NCBI GenBank assembly: GCA_036666555.1
Contig: JAVWVS010000023.1
Coordinates: 1 to 35,561, forward strand
Source: UMGS1251 sp036666555
GTDB taxonomy: Bacteria; Bacillota; Clostridia; Lachnospirales; Lachnospiraceae
Length of the DNA stretch: 35,561 nucleotides
Reading direction: 5' to 3'
Part shown: positions 25,184 to 32,851 of the stretch, piece after piece
Numbering within the stretch: position 1 is the stretch's first letter
How the letters are laid out: every line of letters begins with the position of its first letter
Notes under the pieces: model-generated
Told to the model about the DNA's origin: nothing
Seen by the model: the letters and a program-made list of their open reading frames with translations, nothing else
Database searches by the model: none
Position numbers and translations under genes: made by a program

Positions 25184-25792
25184 TTAAAATGATAGTTTTT
25201 TTAATGCTTGTTTCAATATCTGTTCCACTGCTTGGTTCTCTTCCCTGTCTACTTGCTTCACTGCACGTAGCGCTTCCGTACTGCCATATCCCAGTGCCAC
25301 CAGTGCCTGTATTGCTTCTGCTTGAACATCTTGATTCCCCGTGCCTGTACCTACATCTTTTCCATCATCGGTATGCTTAAGTACATCTTCCAGATTTAAT
25401 TTATCACGTAATTCGATAATCAGTTTTTCTGCTGTCTTCTTCCCAATTCCCGGTGCTGCAGAAATCGCCTTAATGTCGTTTGCCATAACGGCGAAACGTA
25501 AATCATCCGGTGTCAGCGTCGATAATACATTCAATCCACCTTTTGGACCAATGCCATTCACTCCAATCACCAACTTAAATACAGTTAGGTCATCCCTTGT
25601 TAAGAATCCAAATAACTGTAATGCATCTTCCTTGACATTGAGATAAGTGTGAATCTTTACTTCATTTCCCGTTTGTGGAAGCATGGAAATAGATTGACCG
25701 GACATAAAAATACCATACCCAACACCGCCTACATCTACCACAATTTTTTCTTCTTCTACGGAAACCAATTCTCCTCTAATATATGAAATCAC
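25184..25792 (-). CDS. ruvA: Holliday junction DNA helicase subunit RuvA
   Basis: A 202-residue protein that binds the four-way junction and loads RuvB. Domain I is an OB fold (ISYIRGELVSVEEEKIVVDVGGVGYGI). Domain II has two helix-hairpin-helix motifs (GVNGIGPKGGLNVLS and AAPGIGKKTAEKLIIELRDKL). Domain III is the C-terminal RuvB-contact helix bundle (QAEAIQALVALGYGSTEALRAV). The GTG at 25792 was chosen because AAGGAGG is seven bases upstream and it begins the conserved N-terminus. A longer reading from 25834 overlaps the Gx transporter gene. It follows that gene by 16 bp. Confidence 0.96.
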   Translation of the reverse strand: MISYIRGELVSVEEEKIVVDVGGVGYGIFMSGQSISMLPQTGNEVKIHTYLNVKEDALQLFGFLTRDDLTVFKLVIGVNGIGPKGGLNVLSTLTPDDLRFAVMANDIKAISAAPGIGKKTAEKLIIELRDKLNLEDVLKHTDDGKDVGTGTGNQDVQAEAIQALVALGYGSTEALRAVKQVDREENQAVEQILKQALKKLSF

Positions 25793-25808
25793 GACGCATC
25801 CTCCTTGT

Positions 25809-26306
25809 TTACTGCATAAATGAAACATTCCCAAGTCGTTTCAGCATTTCTTTTGAGACGACACCAATGATGATACCGGTTATTATCCCTGCAATCATTA
25901 ATATTGGAAAATAATAAGACACACTGAAGCTTTCCACCACCAGCATTGCGATCAAGAGCTGTCCCACATTATGAAACACACCACCTACCGCACTGACACC
26001 GATAATACTAAAACTCTCTCTGCGTTTCAGCAACCACATCACCGTAATACTGCATATTCCTCCTGCCAAACTATATATAATACTAAATAAATTTCCGAAT
26101 AAAAAACCAGCAATCACCACTCGTACCACAGACAAGAGATAAGTCTCTTTTAAACTCATCTTATATAAGGCAATAACAATGATCAGATTCGCCAGTCCCA
26201 GTTTCACTCCGGGAATCCCTATCTGAAATGGAATGAGCGTTTCTATATAACTAAAAATCAGCGCCAGTGCCGTAAATACTCCGAAATATGCCACCCTACT
26301 TTTCAC
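25809..26306 (-). CDS. Gx transporter family membrane protein (heptaprenyl diphosphate synthase component I family)
   Basis: A 165-residue membrane protein with about five hydrophobic segments, of the family annotated Gx transporter or heptaprenyl diphosphate synthase component I. Signature regions are FSYIETLIPF, GIPGVKLGLANLIIVIALY (31-49) and GVFHNVGQLLIA (110-121). The fold resembles small S-component type membrane proteins, so a vitamin or quinone-related substrate is plausible but unproven. The GTG start follows AGGAGG. It is 11 bp downstream of the NusG-domain-II gene, a pair often seen with flavin-linked redox genes, and upstream of ruvAB in one operon. Confidence 0.85.
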   Translation of the reverse strand: MKSRVAYFGVFTALALIFSYIETLIPFQIGIPGVKLGLANLIIVIALYKMSLKETYLLSVVRVVIAGFLFGNLFSIIYSLAGGICSITVMWLLKRRESFSIIGVSAVGGVFHNVGQLLIAMLVVESFSVSYYFPILMIAGIITGIIIGVVSKEMLKRLGNVSFMQ

Positions 26307-26317
26307 ACCGTTGCCTC

Positions 26318-26674
26318 CTAATTCGTAACTGCATCTAATTTCGCATTCTTCCCACCGGTCACTTCTACAATCACCTTATTGGGAAGACAAATAAGACTCT
26401 CGCCCTTGCGGGAAATTGACTTTTGGTGAACACACACTTTATCCGGACAAGTTGCCTTTGTCATATCTGCTTTCCCCTCATGAATGACCAAAGTATTGGT
26501 ATGATGAATCGAAATCGTCTGTTCTTTTGAAAGGCTGTAGGTTCCCTGCTTTTCACCATCTACTGTCACCGTAACATAGCCCCCATCTTTTTTTCCATTG
26601 ACCTGATGAATGCCAAACCAGATACCGGCAATACAGACAATGATAGCAATTACCATCCAATCATTTTTCTTCAT
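26318..26674 (-). CDS. NusG domain II-containing anchored protein
   Basis: A 118-residue protein with one N-terminal membrane segment (about 5-22) and an extracytoplasmic beta domain. The conserved cysteines are Cys76 (ATCPDKVC), Cys81 and Cys96 (LICLPNKVIVEV), the signature of stand-alone NusG domain II proteins. These are found in Firmicutes near FMN-binding and ApbE proteins, but their role is not established. It is not the NusG transcription factor. The ATG at 26674 was chosen because it begins the anchor; a longer reading from 26758 would include the promoter. The ribosome binding site is weak (GGATG). It heads the operon with the Gx gene and ruvAB. Confidence 0.85.
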   Translation of the reverse strand: MKKNDWMVIAIIVCIAGIWFGIHQVNGKKDGGYVTVTVDGEKQGTYSLSKEQTISIHHTNTLVIHEGKADMTKATCPDKVCVHQKSISRKGESLICLPNKVIVEVTGGKNAKLDAVTN

Positions 26675-26699
26675 AGCATCCAAATCCTCTCTGTTGTCT

Positions 26700-26728
26700 A
26701 TTTTAACATAATTGTTCCGGGAATGCAA
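26700..26728 (-). promoter_or_regulatory. sigmaA promoter of the NusG-II/Gx/ruvAB operon
   Basis: On the minus strand, TTGCAT (26728-26723) and TAAAAT (26705-26700) are spaced by 17 bp. The start codon is 25 bp downstream of the -10. Its -35 box is one arm of the dyad at 26723-26746. Confidence 0.7.
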
Positions 26729-26746
26729 CCAAACGTTCGATTGCAT
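26723..26746. promoter_or_regulatory. dyad-symmetric element between divergent promoters
   Basis: ATGCAA (26723-26728), AACGTT (26732-26737) and TTGCAT (26741-26746) share one centre at 26734.5, so 18 of 24 positions are symmetric. The outer arms are exactly the -35 boxes of the two divergent promoters. This could be a shared operator, or only the consequence of two similar -35 boxes facing each other; the central palindrome favours the first. Confidence 0.5.
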
Positions 26747-26770
26747 ATTTGTTTGCACTTGTTATATAAT
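26741..26770 (+). promoter_or_regulatory. sigmaA promoter of apbE-brnQ
   Basis: TTGCAT (26741-26746) and a perfect TATAAT (26765-26770) are spaced by 18 bp. The apbE start codon is 33 bp downstream. Only 12 bp separate its -35 from that of the divergent promoter. Confidence 0.72.
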
Positions 26771-26803
26771 GTCAAAGAATATAACAACGAAACGAGGATT
26801 TCT

Positions 26804-27784
26804 ATGAAACATTTACGTCTAATGAGTATAATCGTATTATTTTCCATATTCACAAGTGGCTGTTCCCAGTCACCTACCAATGAGCCCATTTCGAAAAATG
26901 GAATGTTTTTCGACACTGTTATTTCTGTCACCCTTTATGATTCTACCGATGAATCCATTTTAAATGGATGTATGGAGCTTTGTAAGGAATACGAAGAGAA
27001 ATTTAGTAAAACCATTGCCACCAGCGAAATATCACGAATTAATCAAGGAGCAGGCAAACCGGTTACCGTATCGGATGACACCATCGCTCTTTTAGAAAAA
27101 GGTCTCTACTATGGAGAACTTTCCCATGGTTCTTTTGATATTACCATCGCACCTTTAAGTGATTTATGGAATTTCAAAGATAACAAAGGGGTCGTACCTG
27201 GGGAAACGGATATCAAAGAAGCTCTTAGCCATGTAGATTACCGAAATATTTCCATCCAGGATCATACCGTTACACTAAAAGATCCCCAATCCGCCATCGA
27301 TTTAGGTGGCATTGCAAAGGGTTATATCGCTGACCAGTTGAAAGATTATTTAAAGAAACAAGGGGTGAAACATGCTCTCATCAATCTGGGTGGAAATGTT
27401 TTGGCAGTGGGAAATAAATCAAACCATACCAATTTTCAGATTGGAATCCAAAAGCCTTTTGATAAAAAGAACGAACCCATTACCAGCATCGCTATTGATG
27501 ACCAATCCATGGTATCTTCCGGTGTATATGAGCGCTATTTCAAAGTAAATAACACCCTTTATCACCATATTTTAAATCCGAATACCGGTTTCCCATATCA
27601 AAATGACCTCTTAGGAGTGACCATTCTTTCTGAAAAATCTGTAGATGGAGACGGATTAAGCACTACTTGTTTTACATTAGGCCTTGAAAAAGGCTTGTCA
27701 CTAATTAACTCCCTAGACCACACCGAAGCAGTTTTCATTACCAATGATTATCAACTTCATTATTCGGATGGATGGAAAGAATAA
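26804..27784 (+). CDS. apbE: FAD:protein FMN transferase, lipoprotein
   Basis: A 326-residue ApbE/Ftp enzyme that uses FAD to attach FMN covalently to Thr/Ser in target motifs such as SGAT. The N-terminus is a lipoprotein signal with lipobox TSGC and acylated Cys20, so it works on the outer face of the membrane. Motifs are FFDTVISVTLY (35-45), AIDLGGIAKGYIADQL (164-179), ALINLGGNVLAVG (191-203), HHILNPNTGFP (254-264) and DGLSTTCFTLG (283-293). The likely clients are RnfD and RnfG in this window. The ATG at 26804 has CGAGGA upstream; a longer reading from 26606 crosses the promoter and is rejected. Confidence 0.94.
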   Translation: MKHLRLMSIIVLFSIFTSGCSQSPTNEPISKNGMFFDTVISVTLYDSTDESILNGCMELCKEYEEKFSKTIATSEISRINQGAGKPVTVSDDTIALLEKGLYYGELSHGSFDITIAPLSDLWNFKDNKGVVPGETDIKEALSHVDYRNISIQDHTVTLKDPQSAIDLGGIAKGYIADQLKDYLKKQGVKHALINLGGNVLAVGNKSNHTNFQIGIQKPFDKKNEPITSIAIDDQSMVSSGVYERYFKVNNTLYHHILNPNTGFPYQNDLLGVTILSEKSVDGDGLSTTCFTLGLEKGLSLINSLDHTEAVFITNDYQLHYSDGWKE

Positions 27785-27807
27785 TCACTAGAAAGCAGGA
27801 ACCAGAC

Positions 27808-29124
27808 ATGCAAAAATTATCACATAAAAACTCCTTACTTATCGGCATTACACTTTTCTCCATGTTTTTCGGTGCGGGAAATCTGATTTTTCCGCCATTT
27901 TTAGGTGCCCAGGCAGGAACCCTTTCCTGGATTGCTTTTCTTGGATTTGCAATCAGCGCTATCGGACTTCCCATTTTAGGTGTCATTGCCATTGCAAAAT
28001 CCGGTGGACTCTCGGTTTTAGCCAGTCGTGTACATCCTTTATTTGCATCTGTGTTTACTTTATTGATTTACTTATCCATTGGTCCTTGCCTTGCAATTCC
28101 TCGAACCGCAAGTACCTCTTTTGAAATGGCAGTGGTGCCTTTTCTTCCCCAGAATATATCCCTTGGTTCTCCCCAATTGATTTATTCCATGTTATTTTTC
28201 TTCCTTGCGTTTTTGGTCGCGCTTTCTCCGGACAAATTAACCGACCGTCTAGGACGTAAATTAACGCCCTGCCTACTTGGCCTCATCTTTATTATTTTTA
28301 TCGTCTGCTTGGTGACACCCCTTGGACACTATGGAAATCCCACTGCAATATACGAAAAGCATGCTTTTGTACAGGGATTTTTAGATGGTTATATGACGAT
28401 GGATACCATCGCTGCACTGAATTTCGGTATTATTATTGCCATTAATATTCGTGCAAAAGGAATCCAGGATGACCAGCAAATTGTAAGAGAAACTGTGCGG
28501 GCAGGATGGATTGCCGGTGCATTATTCCTTGCTGTTTATGCAGCTTTAACCCATATCGGCGCATTATCCGGCGGGAATTTTGGCATTACATCCAATGGTG
28601 CACATACCTTGACCAAAATTGTTCTTCAGCTCTTTGGGAAAGCTGGACTGATGATTCTTGCATTAATTTTTTTCATTGCTTGCCTAAATACCTGCATCGG
28701 ACTGATTAGTTGTTGTAGCCAATATTTCACCACTATTTTACCACGGATTTCCTATAAAAAATGGGTCTGTTTTTTTGCATTCATCAGTATGATTATTTCC
28801 AATGTAGGATTGAATAAAATTCTGGAATTTTCCGTTCCTATTTTAAATTTTTTATATCCCATTTCCATTGTATTGATTATTCTATCTTGTTTTCACAAAT
28901 ATATTGGACAATGGCCGGATACCTATCCCATGGCTATTCTATTCACCGGTATAATCAGTGTGATTCATACCTTGGACCACCAAGGAATCACACTTTCATG
29001 GATAACTACTTTCGCAAGAAAGATTCCACTTTATCAAATGTCTCTCGGATTTATCTTGCCTGCAATCATAGGTTTGATCGTAGGTATTATCCTGTCCTTG
29101 ATAAGGAAAACATCCCGGATATAA
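27808..29124 (+). CDS. brnQ: branched-chain amino acid transporter, BrnQ/LIVCS family
   Basis: A 438-residue polytopic membrane protein (about twelve hydrophobic segments) of the cation-coupled Leu/Ile/Val carrier family. The N-terminal signature LLIGITLFSMFFGAGNLIFPPFLG (about 11-34) and GPCLAIPRTASTSFE (about 91-105) are diagnostic. The cation is Na+ or H+ by family. The ATG at 27808 has AGGA upstream; a longer reading from 27772 overlaps apbE. It follows apbE by 23 bp with no terminator, so the two are probably co-transcribed. I see no T-box or leucine-responsive leader in the gap. Confidence 0.93.
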   Translation: MQKLSHKNSLLIGITLFSMFFGAGNLIFPPFLGAQAGTLSWIAFLGFAISAIGLPILGVIAIAKSGGLSVLASRVHPLFASVFTLLIYLSIGPCLAIPRTASTSFEMAVVPFLPQNISLGSPQLIYSMLFFFLAFLVALSPDKLTDRLGRKLTPCLLGLIFIIFIVCLVTPLGHYGNPTAIYEKHAFVQGFLDGYMTMDTIAALNFGIIIAINIRAKGIQDDQQIVRETVRAGWIAGALFLAVYAALTHIGALSGGNFGITSNGAHTLTKIVLQLFGKAGLMILALIFFIACLNTCIGLISCCSQYFTTILPRISYKKWVCFFAFISMIISNVGLNKILEFSVPILNFLYPISIVLIILSCFHKYIGQWPDTYPMAILFTGIISVIHTLDHQGITLSWITTFARKIPLYQMSLGFILPAIIGLIVGIILSLIRKTSRI

Positions 29125-29176
29125 AAAGTGCCGGATTACTTTTCTCTTGAAGAAGTAATCTGACACTTTTTTCTTT
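29124..29176. terminator. bidirectional terminator between brnQ and the convergent two-TM gene
   Basis: AAAAGTGCCGGATTACTT (29124-29141) pairs with AAGTAATCTGACACTTTT (29153-29170) with one mismatch and one G-T pair, around an 11-nt loop. T-runs follow on both strands. It serves the convergent genes on either side. Confidence 0.85.
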
Positions 29177-29640
29177 TAATAAAATTGTCCGGAACCTACC
29201 AGTGCGACAGCAAAAATAATGGTCAATACCAGTCCTAATATCATCCCTATTGCACTGACAATTAAATAGGCACGGCAATAATTTTTGCGATTCACATTTC
29301 CATTTTTACTAAATGCCCAGACAAAATAAAGTACAATGCCGGCACAAGGAATCATCAAAGCTAAAATGGTCAAAAGCCAATCTCCTAAAGACAATGGACT
29401 TGTATCTTCTACCTCCTGATACTGATTCATCGGTCCCGTAGTGGGATTCCCTTGATTCCCAGTGAATTGCTGGTTCTGTGCATAATATCCAGTGGGTGCT
29501 TGTCCTTCATTGGGATCGGTATAATTCATCACTTCCGGTTCCGCATCTAAAGTCTCTGGCTCTACCGGCTCTTCTACCATCTTCGGAACTGTCTCTAGTG
29601 TGTTTTCGCATTCCGGTGTGTTTTCATGTTCATTCTCCAT
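29176..29640 (-). CDS. conserved two-TM membrane protein with low-complexity cytosolic N-terminus
   Basis: A 154-residue protein. Residues 1-85 are hydrophilic and disordered-looking: acidic at first (ENTPECENTLETVPKMVEEPVEPE), then Gln/Asn/Gly-rich (YAQNQQFTGNQGNPTTGP). The C-terminal 70 residues carry two membrane segments (about 85-108 and 124-148) linked by FSKNGNVNRKNYCRAYLIV. This double-TM domain is common in Lachnospiraceae, often behind zinc-ribbon or low-complexity N-termini, and has no assigned function. The ATG follows AGGAGGAG; a longer reading from 29694 covers its promoter. It is a single-gene unit with its own promoter, between brnQ and the rnf operon. Confidence 0.78.
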   Translation of the reverse strand: MENEHENTPECENTLETVPKMVEEPVEPETLDAEPEVMNYTDPNEGQAPTGYYAQNQQFTGNQGNPTTGPMNQYQEVEDTSPLSLGDWLLTILALMIPCAGIVLYFVWAFSKNGNVNRKNYCRAYLIVSAIGMILGLVLTIIFAVALVGSGQFY

Positions 29641-29684
29641 TGGTATCTCCTCCTTTATAATTAAAACTCCCTTATATTTCTTGT

Positions 29685-29713
29685 ATTTTATCACGTTACG
29701 AAAAATTACACAA
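29685..29713 (-). promoter_or_regulatory. sigmaA promoter of the two-TM protein gene
   Basis: On the minus strand, TTGTGT (29713-29708) and TAAAAT (29690-29685) are spaced by 17 bp, with TGA directly before the -10 (extended -10). The start codon lies 44 bp downstream. Confidence 0.65.
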
Positions 29714-29723
29714 TCTTTTTTCG

Positions 29724-30173
29724 TCAGATGAAAAGCGAAGTCAATCCAAAATAATGCAGCATCCGACTCATCACGCTTCCATAATAATAACTCATGGGCG
29801 GTTCTGATGGGAAATAGTGAATCATACGATAAATGTAAAAAATAATCATTCCCAATATAATCAGAATAAGATATTTTTGAAAATAACGCATTTCTTTATG
29901 AAAACCATAGCGAAATAATAGAAAAAAGATTCCGAAACCAATGAACACATAGATAAAAGGGTGGATTTCCCATGCCAACTGAAATTGTCCATGCAAAACT
30001 GCCCTGCCGGCACGTGTAAGACCACATGCCGGACAGGGCAGACCGGTAAGGAATACAGCTGGACACATACTATGTAAAATCAGTTTGCATACAACCAGAT
30101 AAATTCCAATGACACCGATAGCCATTTTATTGTTCTTGATATCTTTTATTATAGAATTGTTTTTTTCGGACAT
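29724..30173 (-). CDS. DUF2752 membrane protein encoded at the end of the rnf operon
   Basis: A 149-residue membrane protein with three to four hydrophobic segments. The DUF2752 signature GLPCPACGLTRAGRAVLHG (about 44-62) has a CxxC pair just after the first membrane segment. The function of the family is unknown; the CxxC could bind a metal or act in thiol redox chemistry, which is inference. The start at 30173 overlaps rnfB by 25 nt and has no clear ribosome binding site, suggesting re-initiation after rnfB. An alternative ATG at 30125 would lie just outside rnfB but also lacks a good site. Confidence 0.8.
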   Translation of the reverse strand: MSEKNNSIIKDIKNNKMAIGVIGIYLVVCKLILHSMCPAVFLTGLPCPACGLTRAGRAVLHGQFQLAWEIHPFIYVFIGFGIFFLLFRYGFHKEMRYFQKYLILIILGMIIFYIYRMIHYFPSEPPMSYYYGSVMSRMLHYFGLTSLFI

Positions 30174-30940
30174 TTTTCAGCACACAATCCACAATTGGTA
30201 CATTTGGAAGGATCAATATGTGCAATGTTATCTTCTACGGTAATCGCATCTGACGGACATACCTTTTGACACATCTTACAGCCGATACAACCCACAGAGC
30301 AGACTGCCATTACATCTTTACCTTTATCCTTCGAGCTACATGAAACCAGATGTTTTTGCTCATAAGGTACTAATTCTATCAAGTTCTTTGGACATGCCGC
30401 AATACATTTCTTACATGCTTTACACGCCTCTTTGTCTACTACAGCAATACCGTCTACAATGTGAATAGCATCAAAGGGACATGCCTTTACACAGCTTCCA
30501 TAACCCATACAACCATAATTGCAGGATTTCGGACCGCCATCTTGCATCATATTTGCCATGACACAGTCTTCCACACCATAATACTGATATTGTTCTTTTG
30601 CCTTTTCACAAGTGCCTGCACATTTTACAAATGCTACTTGATGTACTTGTTCGCCTACGGCCTGCCCCATGATTTCACCGATTTGTGCTGCTACCGGTGC
30701 ACCTCCTACCGGACATCCGCCGACTTCTGCAGTTCCTTCTACAATTGCTGCAGCAAGACCACCACAGCCTGCAAATCCGCATCCACCACAGTTGTTCCCC
30801 GGAAGAACGCCTAAAATGGCTTCTTCTCTTTCATCCACTTCTACTGTAAATTTTTTACCTGCAACTCCCAGGAAGACACCGATGAACAGTCCGGTTCCGC
30901 CTACAAGCACTGCAGCCAAAATAACTCCTGTTATACTCAT
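30149..30940 (-). CDS. rnfB: Rnf complex subunit RnfB (ferredoxin-type Fe-S protein)
   Basis: A 263-residue subunit that takes electrons from reduced ferredoxin. It has an N-terminal membrane anchor (about 4-27). The 4Fe-4S domain has Cys51, Cys54, Cys59 and Cys76 (NNCGGCGFAGC, GGCPVGG). Two double-cluster ferredoxin regions follow, with cysteine sets near 140-154, 173-183, 218-228 and 247-257. That gives about five [4Fe-4S] clusters, as in clostridial RnfB and more than in proteobacterial forms. The ATG follows AGGAGGG. It is 12 bp after rnfA and is the last rnf subunit gene. Confidence 0.95.
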   Translation of the reverse strand: MSITGVILAAVLVGGTGLFIGVFLGVAGKKFTVEVDEREEAILGVLPGNNCGGCGFAGCGGLAAAIVEGTAEVGGCPVGGAPVAAQIGEIMGQAVGEQVHQVAFVKCAGTCEKAKEQYQYYGVEDCVMANMMQDGGPKSCNYGCMGYGSCVKACPFDAIHIVDGIAVVDKEACKACKKCIAACPKNLIELVPYEQKHLVSCSSKDKGKDVMAVCSVGCIGCKMCQKVCPSDAITVEDNIAHIDPSKCTNCGLCAEKCPKKTIL

Positions 30941-30952
30941 TCTACTGCCCTC

Positions 30953-31528
30953 CTATATTAATCCTGAGAATCCAAAAAATGCAATTGCCATCAGTCCTGC
31001 GGTGATTAAAACGATAGGTGTTCCTTGAAAAGAGGGAGACACATCGTTATTTTCTGTTTTTTCTCTAATTCCCGCCATAATTACAATTGCAACTGTGAAT
31101 CCTACAGCTGTTGCAAATCCATTGACGACTCCTGATAATAGACCATACGATTTTTGTACATTGGTAAGTGCAACACCAAGTACCGCACAGTTAGTAGTAA
31201 TCAAAGGTAAATAGACACCTAATGCCTTATATAAAGCCGGCATAGATTTTTTCAAAAACATTTCTACAAATTGTACCAATGCTGCAATAACCAAAATGAA
31301 TATAATGGTCTGCAGATATTCAAAATGAATTGGTACCAATATAAAGTTATAAATCAGACCTGTGAAAAATGACGCAATCGTAATAACGAAGATAACCGCT
31401 GCACCCATACCACCTGCTGTTTCTACTTTCTTAGAAACACCAAGGAATGGACAAATTCCTAAGAATTGGCTAAGTACAACGTTGTTTACAAGTGCTGAAC
31501 CAACTGCAATGATTAATAATTCTTTCAT
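30953..31528 (-). CDS. rnfA: Rnf complex membrane subunit RnfA
   Basis: A 191-residue integral membrane subunit with six hydrophobic segments. The N-terminal SALVNNVVLSQFLGICPFLGV (11-31) has the conserved Cys26, and LITTNCAVLGVAL (109-121) has Cys114. By family knowledge these, together with the matching pair in RnfE, hold an Fe-S centre inside the membrane that passes electrons between the two faces. The ATG follows AGGAGG. The gene lies 11 bp after rnfE. Confidence 0.96.
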   Translation of the reverse strand: MKELLIIAVGSALVNNVVLSQFLGICPFLGVSKKVETAGGMGAAVIFVITIASFFTGLIYNFILVPIHFEYLQTIIFILVIAALVQFVEMFLKKSMPALYKALGVYLPLITTNCAVLGVALTNVQKSYGLLSGVVNGFATAVGFTVAIVIMAGIREKTENNDVSPSFQGTPIVLITAGLMAIAFFGFSGLI

Positions 31529-31539
31529 TTTGTACCCTC

Positions 31540-32244
31540 CTATTCTTTTTCATTTCCGGTTGGAAATACGTTACTGTTACAAGATGCGTTTCCACAAGCT
31601 CCACAACCTTCGCCACAGCCTGCTGCTTCTACCACCGGTTTTCCTTTTTTCGCTGCACGGCTCTTTAACTTATTCTGAGTTGCTACCAAGGCAGCTAATA
31701 CAAGAAATGCTCCCGGTGCTAAGATAAAGATCGTGATTGGTTCATAAGATTTTGGCATAATCTGTGCTCCGAATATTTTACCTGCACCGATAATCTCTCT
31801 TACGATACCGATACATGTAAGCCCTACGGTAAATCCAAGTCCCATTCCGATACCATCAAAGATGGATAACACCACTGGATTCTTAGATGCATAACTTTCA
31901 GCTCTTCCTAAAATGATACAGTTTACAACAATCAAAGGAATGTAAATACCAAGTGCACTGTAAAGACTTGGAACAAATCCTTCTAATAAGAACTGCACAA
32001 TGGTAACGAAAGAAGCAACGACCACGATGAATGCCGGCATCCGGACAGAATCCGGAATAATCTTACGTAGCATAGAAATCATCATGTTGGATAATACCAA
32101 TACAACGGTGGTGGAAAGCCCCATACCAATACCATTGATTGCTGAGGTGGTTACTGCCAAAGTCGGACACATCCCAAGCATCAGCACGAAGGTAGGATTT
32201 TCTTTTACAAGACCGTTAAAAAGTCTTTCTACATATTTATTCAT
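31540..32244 (-). CDS. rnfE: Rnf complex membrane subunit RnfE with cysteine-rich C-terminal tail
   Basis: A 234-residue integral membrane subunit, the homologue and partner of RnfA. The membrane part has NPTFVLMLGMCPTLAVT with Cys26 and PLIVVNCIILGRAE with Cys109, the intramembrane Fe-S ligands. After the last membrane segment (about 170-190) comes a hydrophilic tail of about 45 residues with four cysteines at 210, 214, 217 and 222 (AGCGEGCGACGNASC). Such a tail is absent from proteobacterial RnfE. The ATG at 32244 follows AGGAGG and overlaps the end of rnfG by 8 nt. The in-frame GTG two codons earlier is too near that site. Confidence 0.95.
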   Translation of the reverse strand: MNKYVERLFNGLVKENPTFVLMLGMCPTLAVTTSAINGIGMGLSTTVVLVLSNMMISMLRKIIPDSVRMPAFIVVVASFVTIVQFLLEGFVPSLYSALGIYIPLIVVNCIILGRAESYASKNPVVLSIFDGIGMGLGFTVGLTCIGIVREIIGAGKIFGAQIMPKSYEPITIFILAPGAFLVLAALVATQNKLKSRAAKKGKPVVEAAGCGEGCGACGNASCNSNVFPTGNEKE

Positions 32245-32851
32245 TTGCACTACCTCCTAACACGTTTTGAAAATATACAAGGCTGGCATCCACTGCATTG
32301 GTAACCGCATTGGTTGTAATCGTAGCACCACTTAGTGCATCAATTTTATCATCGCCCTTTTCACCTGTTTTTGTATAGGCAAATTTTTCTACTTTTTTAT
32401 CTTGAAACTGTTTTTTAAATTCTGGTTCTGTTGCTTTCATGCCCAGTCCAGCTGTTTCTGTAATGGTAAGCATTTCGATACCTTTTACCGTGCCATCATT
32501 GGTAATTCCTACCGAAATCTTAATGTCCCCACCATATCCTTCTTTAGAAGTAACGGTAACCACATATCCCACATCTTTTCCATCTGAAGATTTTGCAACA
32601 GCTGCTTCATTGATGATATCATCTTTGTAACCACCCTTTTTCAGAGCAGCCGCAGCCTCCTTTTCATCAAAATCTTTATACATTTCAAAGGAATCTGCAT
32701 CTTTTAACACGGTCTTAAATGCAGTCTGTTTCGCATTCTCCTGAGCCACAGCTATAGGTTCTTTTGTAATCTCATACACTGCACCTAGACCAATTCCGGA
32801 GATTAATGTAATTGCTGTCAGTATCAATGTGTTTTTTAAAATTTTATTCAT
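32237..32851 (-). CDS. rnfG: Rnf complex subunit RnfG (covalent FMN)
   Basis: A 204-residue subunit with one N-terminal membrane anchor (about 8-27) and an extracytoplasmic FMN-binding domain. The flavinylation motif DALSGAT is at 171-177, with Thr177 the expected FMN-bearing residue, attached by ApbE. GYVVTVTSKEGYGGDIKISVGI (95-116) and ETAGLGMKA (132-140) are family signatures. The ATG follows GGAGG and overlaps the rnfD stop (TAATG), indicating translational coupling. Confidence 0.95.
   Translation of the reverse strand: MNKILKNTLILTAITLISGIGLGAVYEITKEPIAVAQENAKQTAFKTVLKDADSFEMYKDFDEKEAAAALKKGGYKDDIINEAAVAKSSDGKDVGYVVTVTSKEGYGGDIKISVGITNDGTVKGIEMLTITETAGLGMKATEPEFKKQFQDKKVEKFAYTKTGEKGDDKIDALSGATITTNAVTNAVDASLVYFQNVLGGSANE

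Noticed and set aside
26606..26803. N-terminal extension of apbE by 66 codons
   Set aside because: It runs through the divergent promoter region and the start of the NusG-II gene. The lipoprotein signal and ribosome binding site fix the start at 26804.
27785..27807. T-box or leucine-responsive leader before brnQ
   Set aside because: Only 23 bp separate apbE and brnQ, far too short for such an element.
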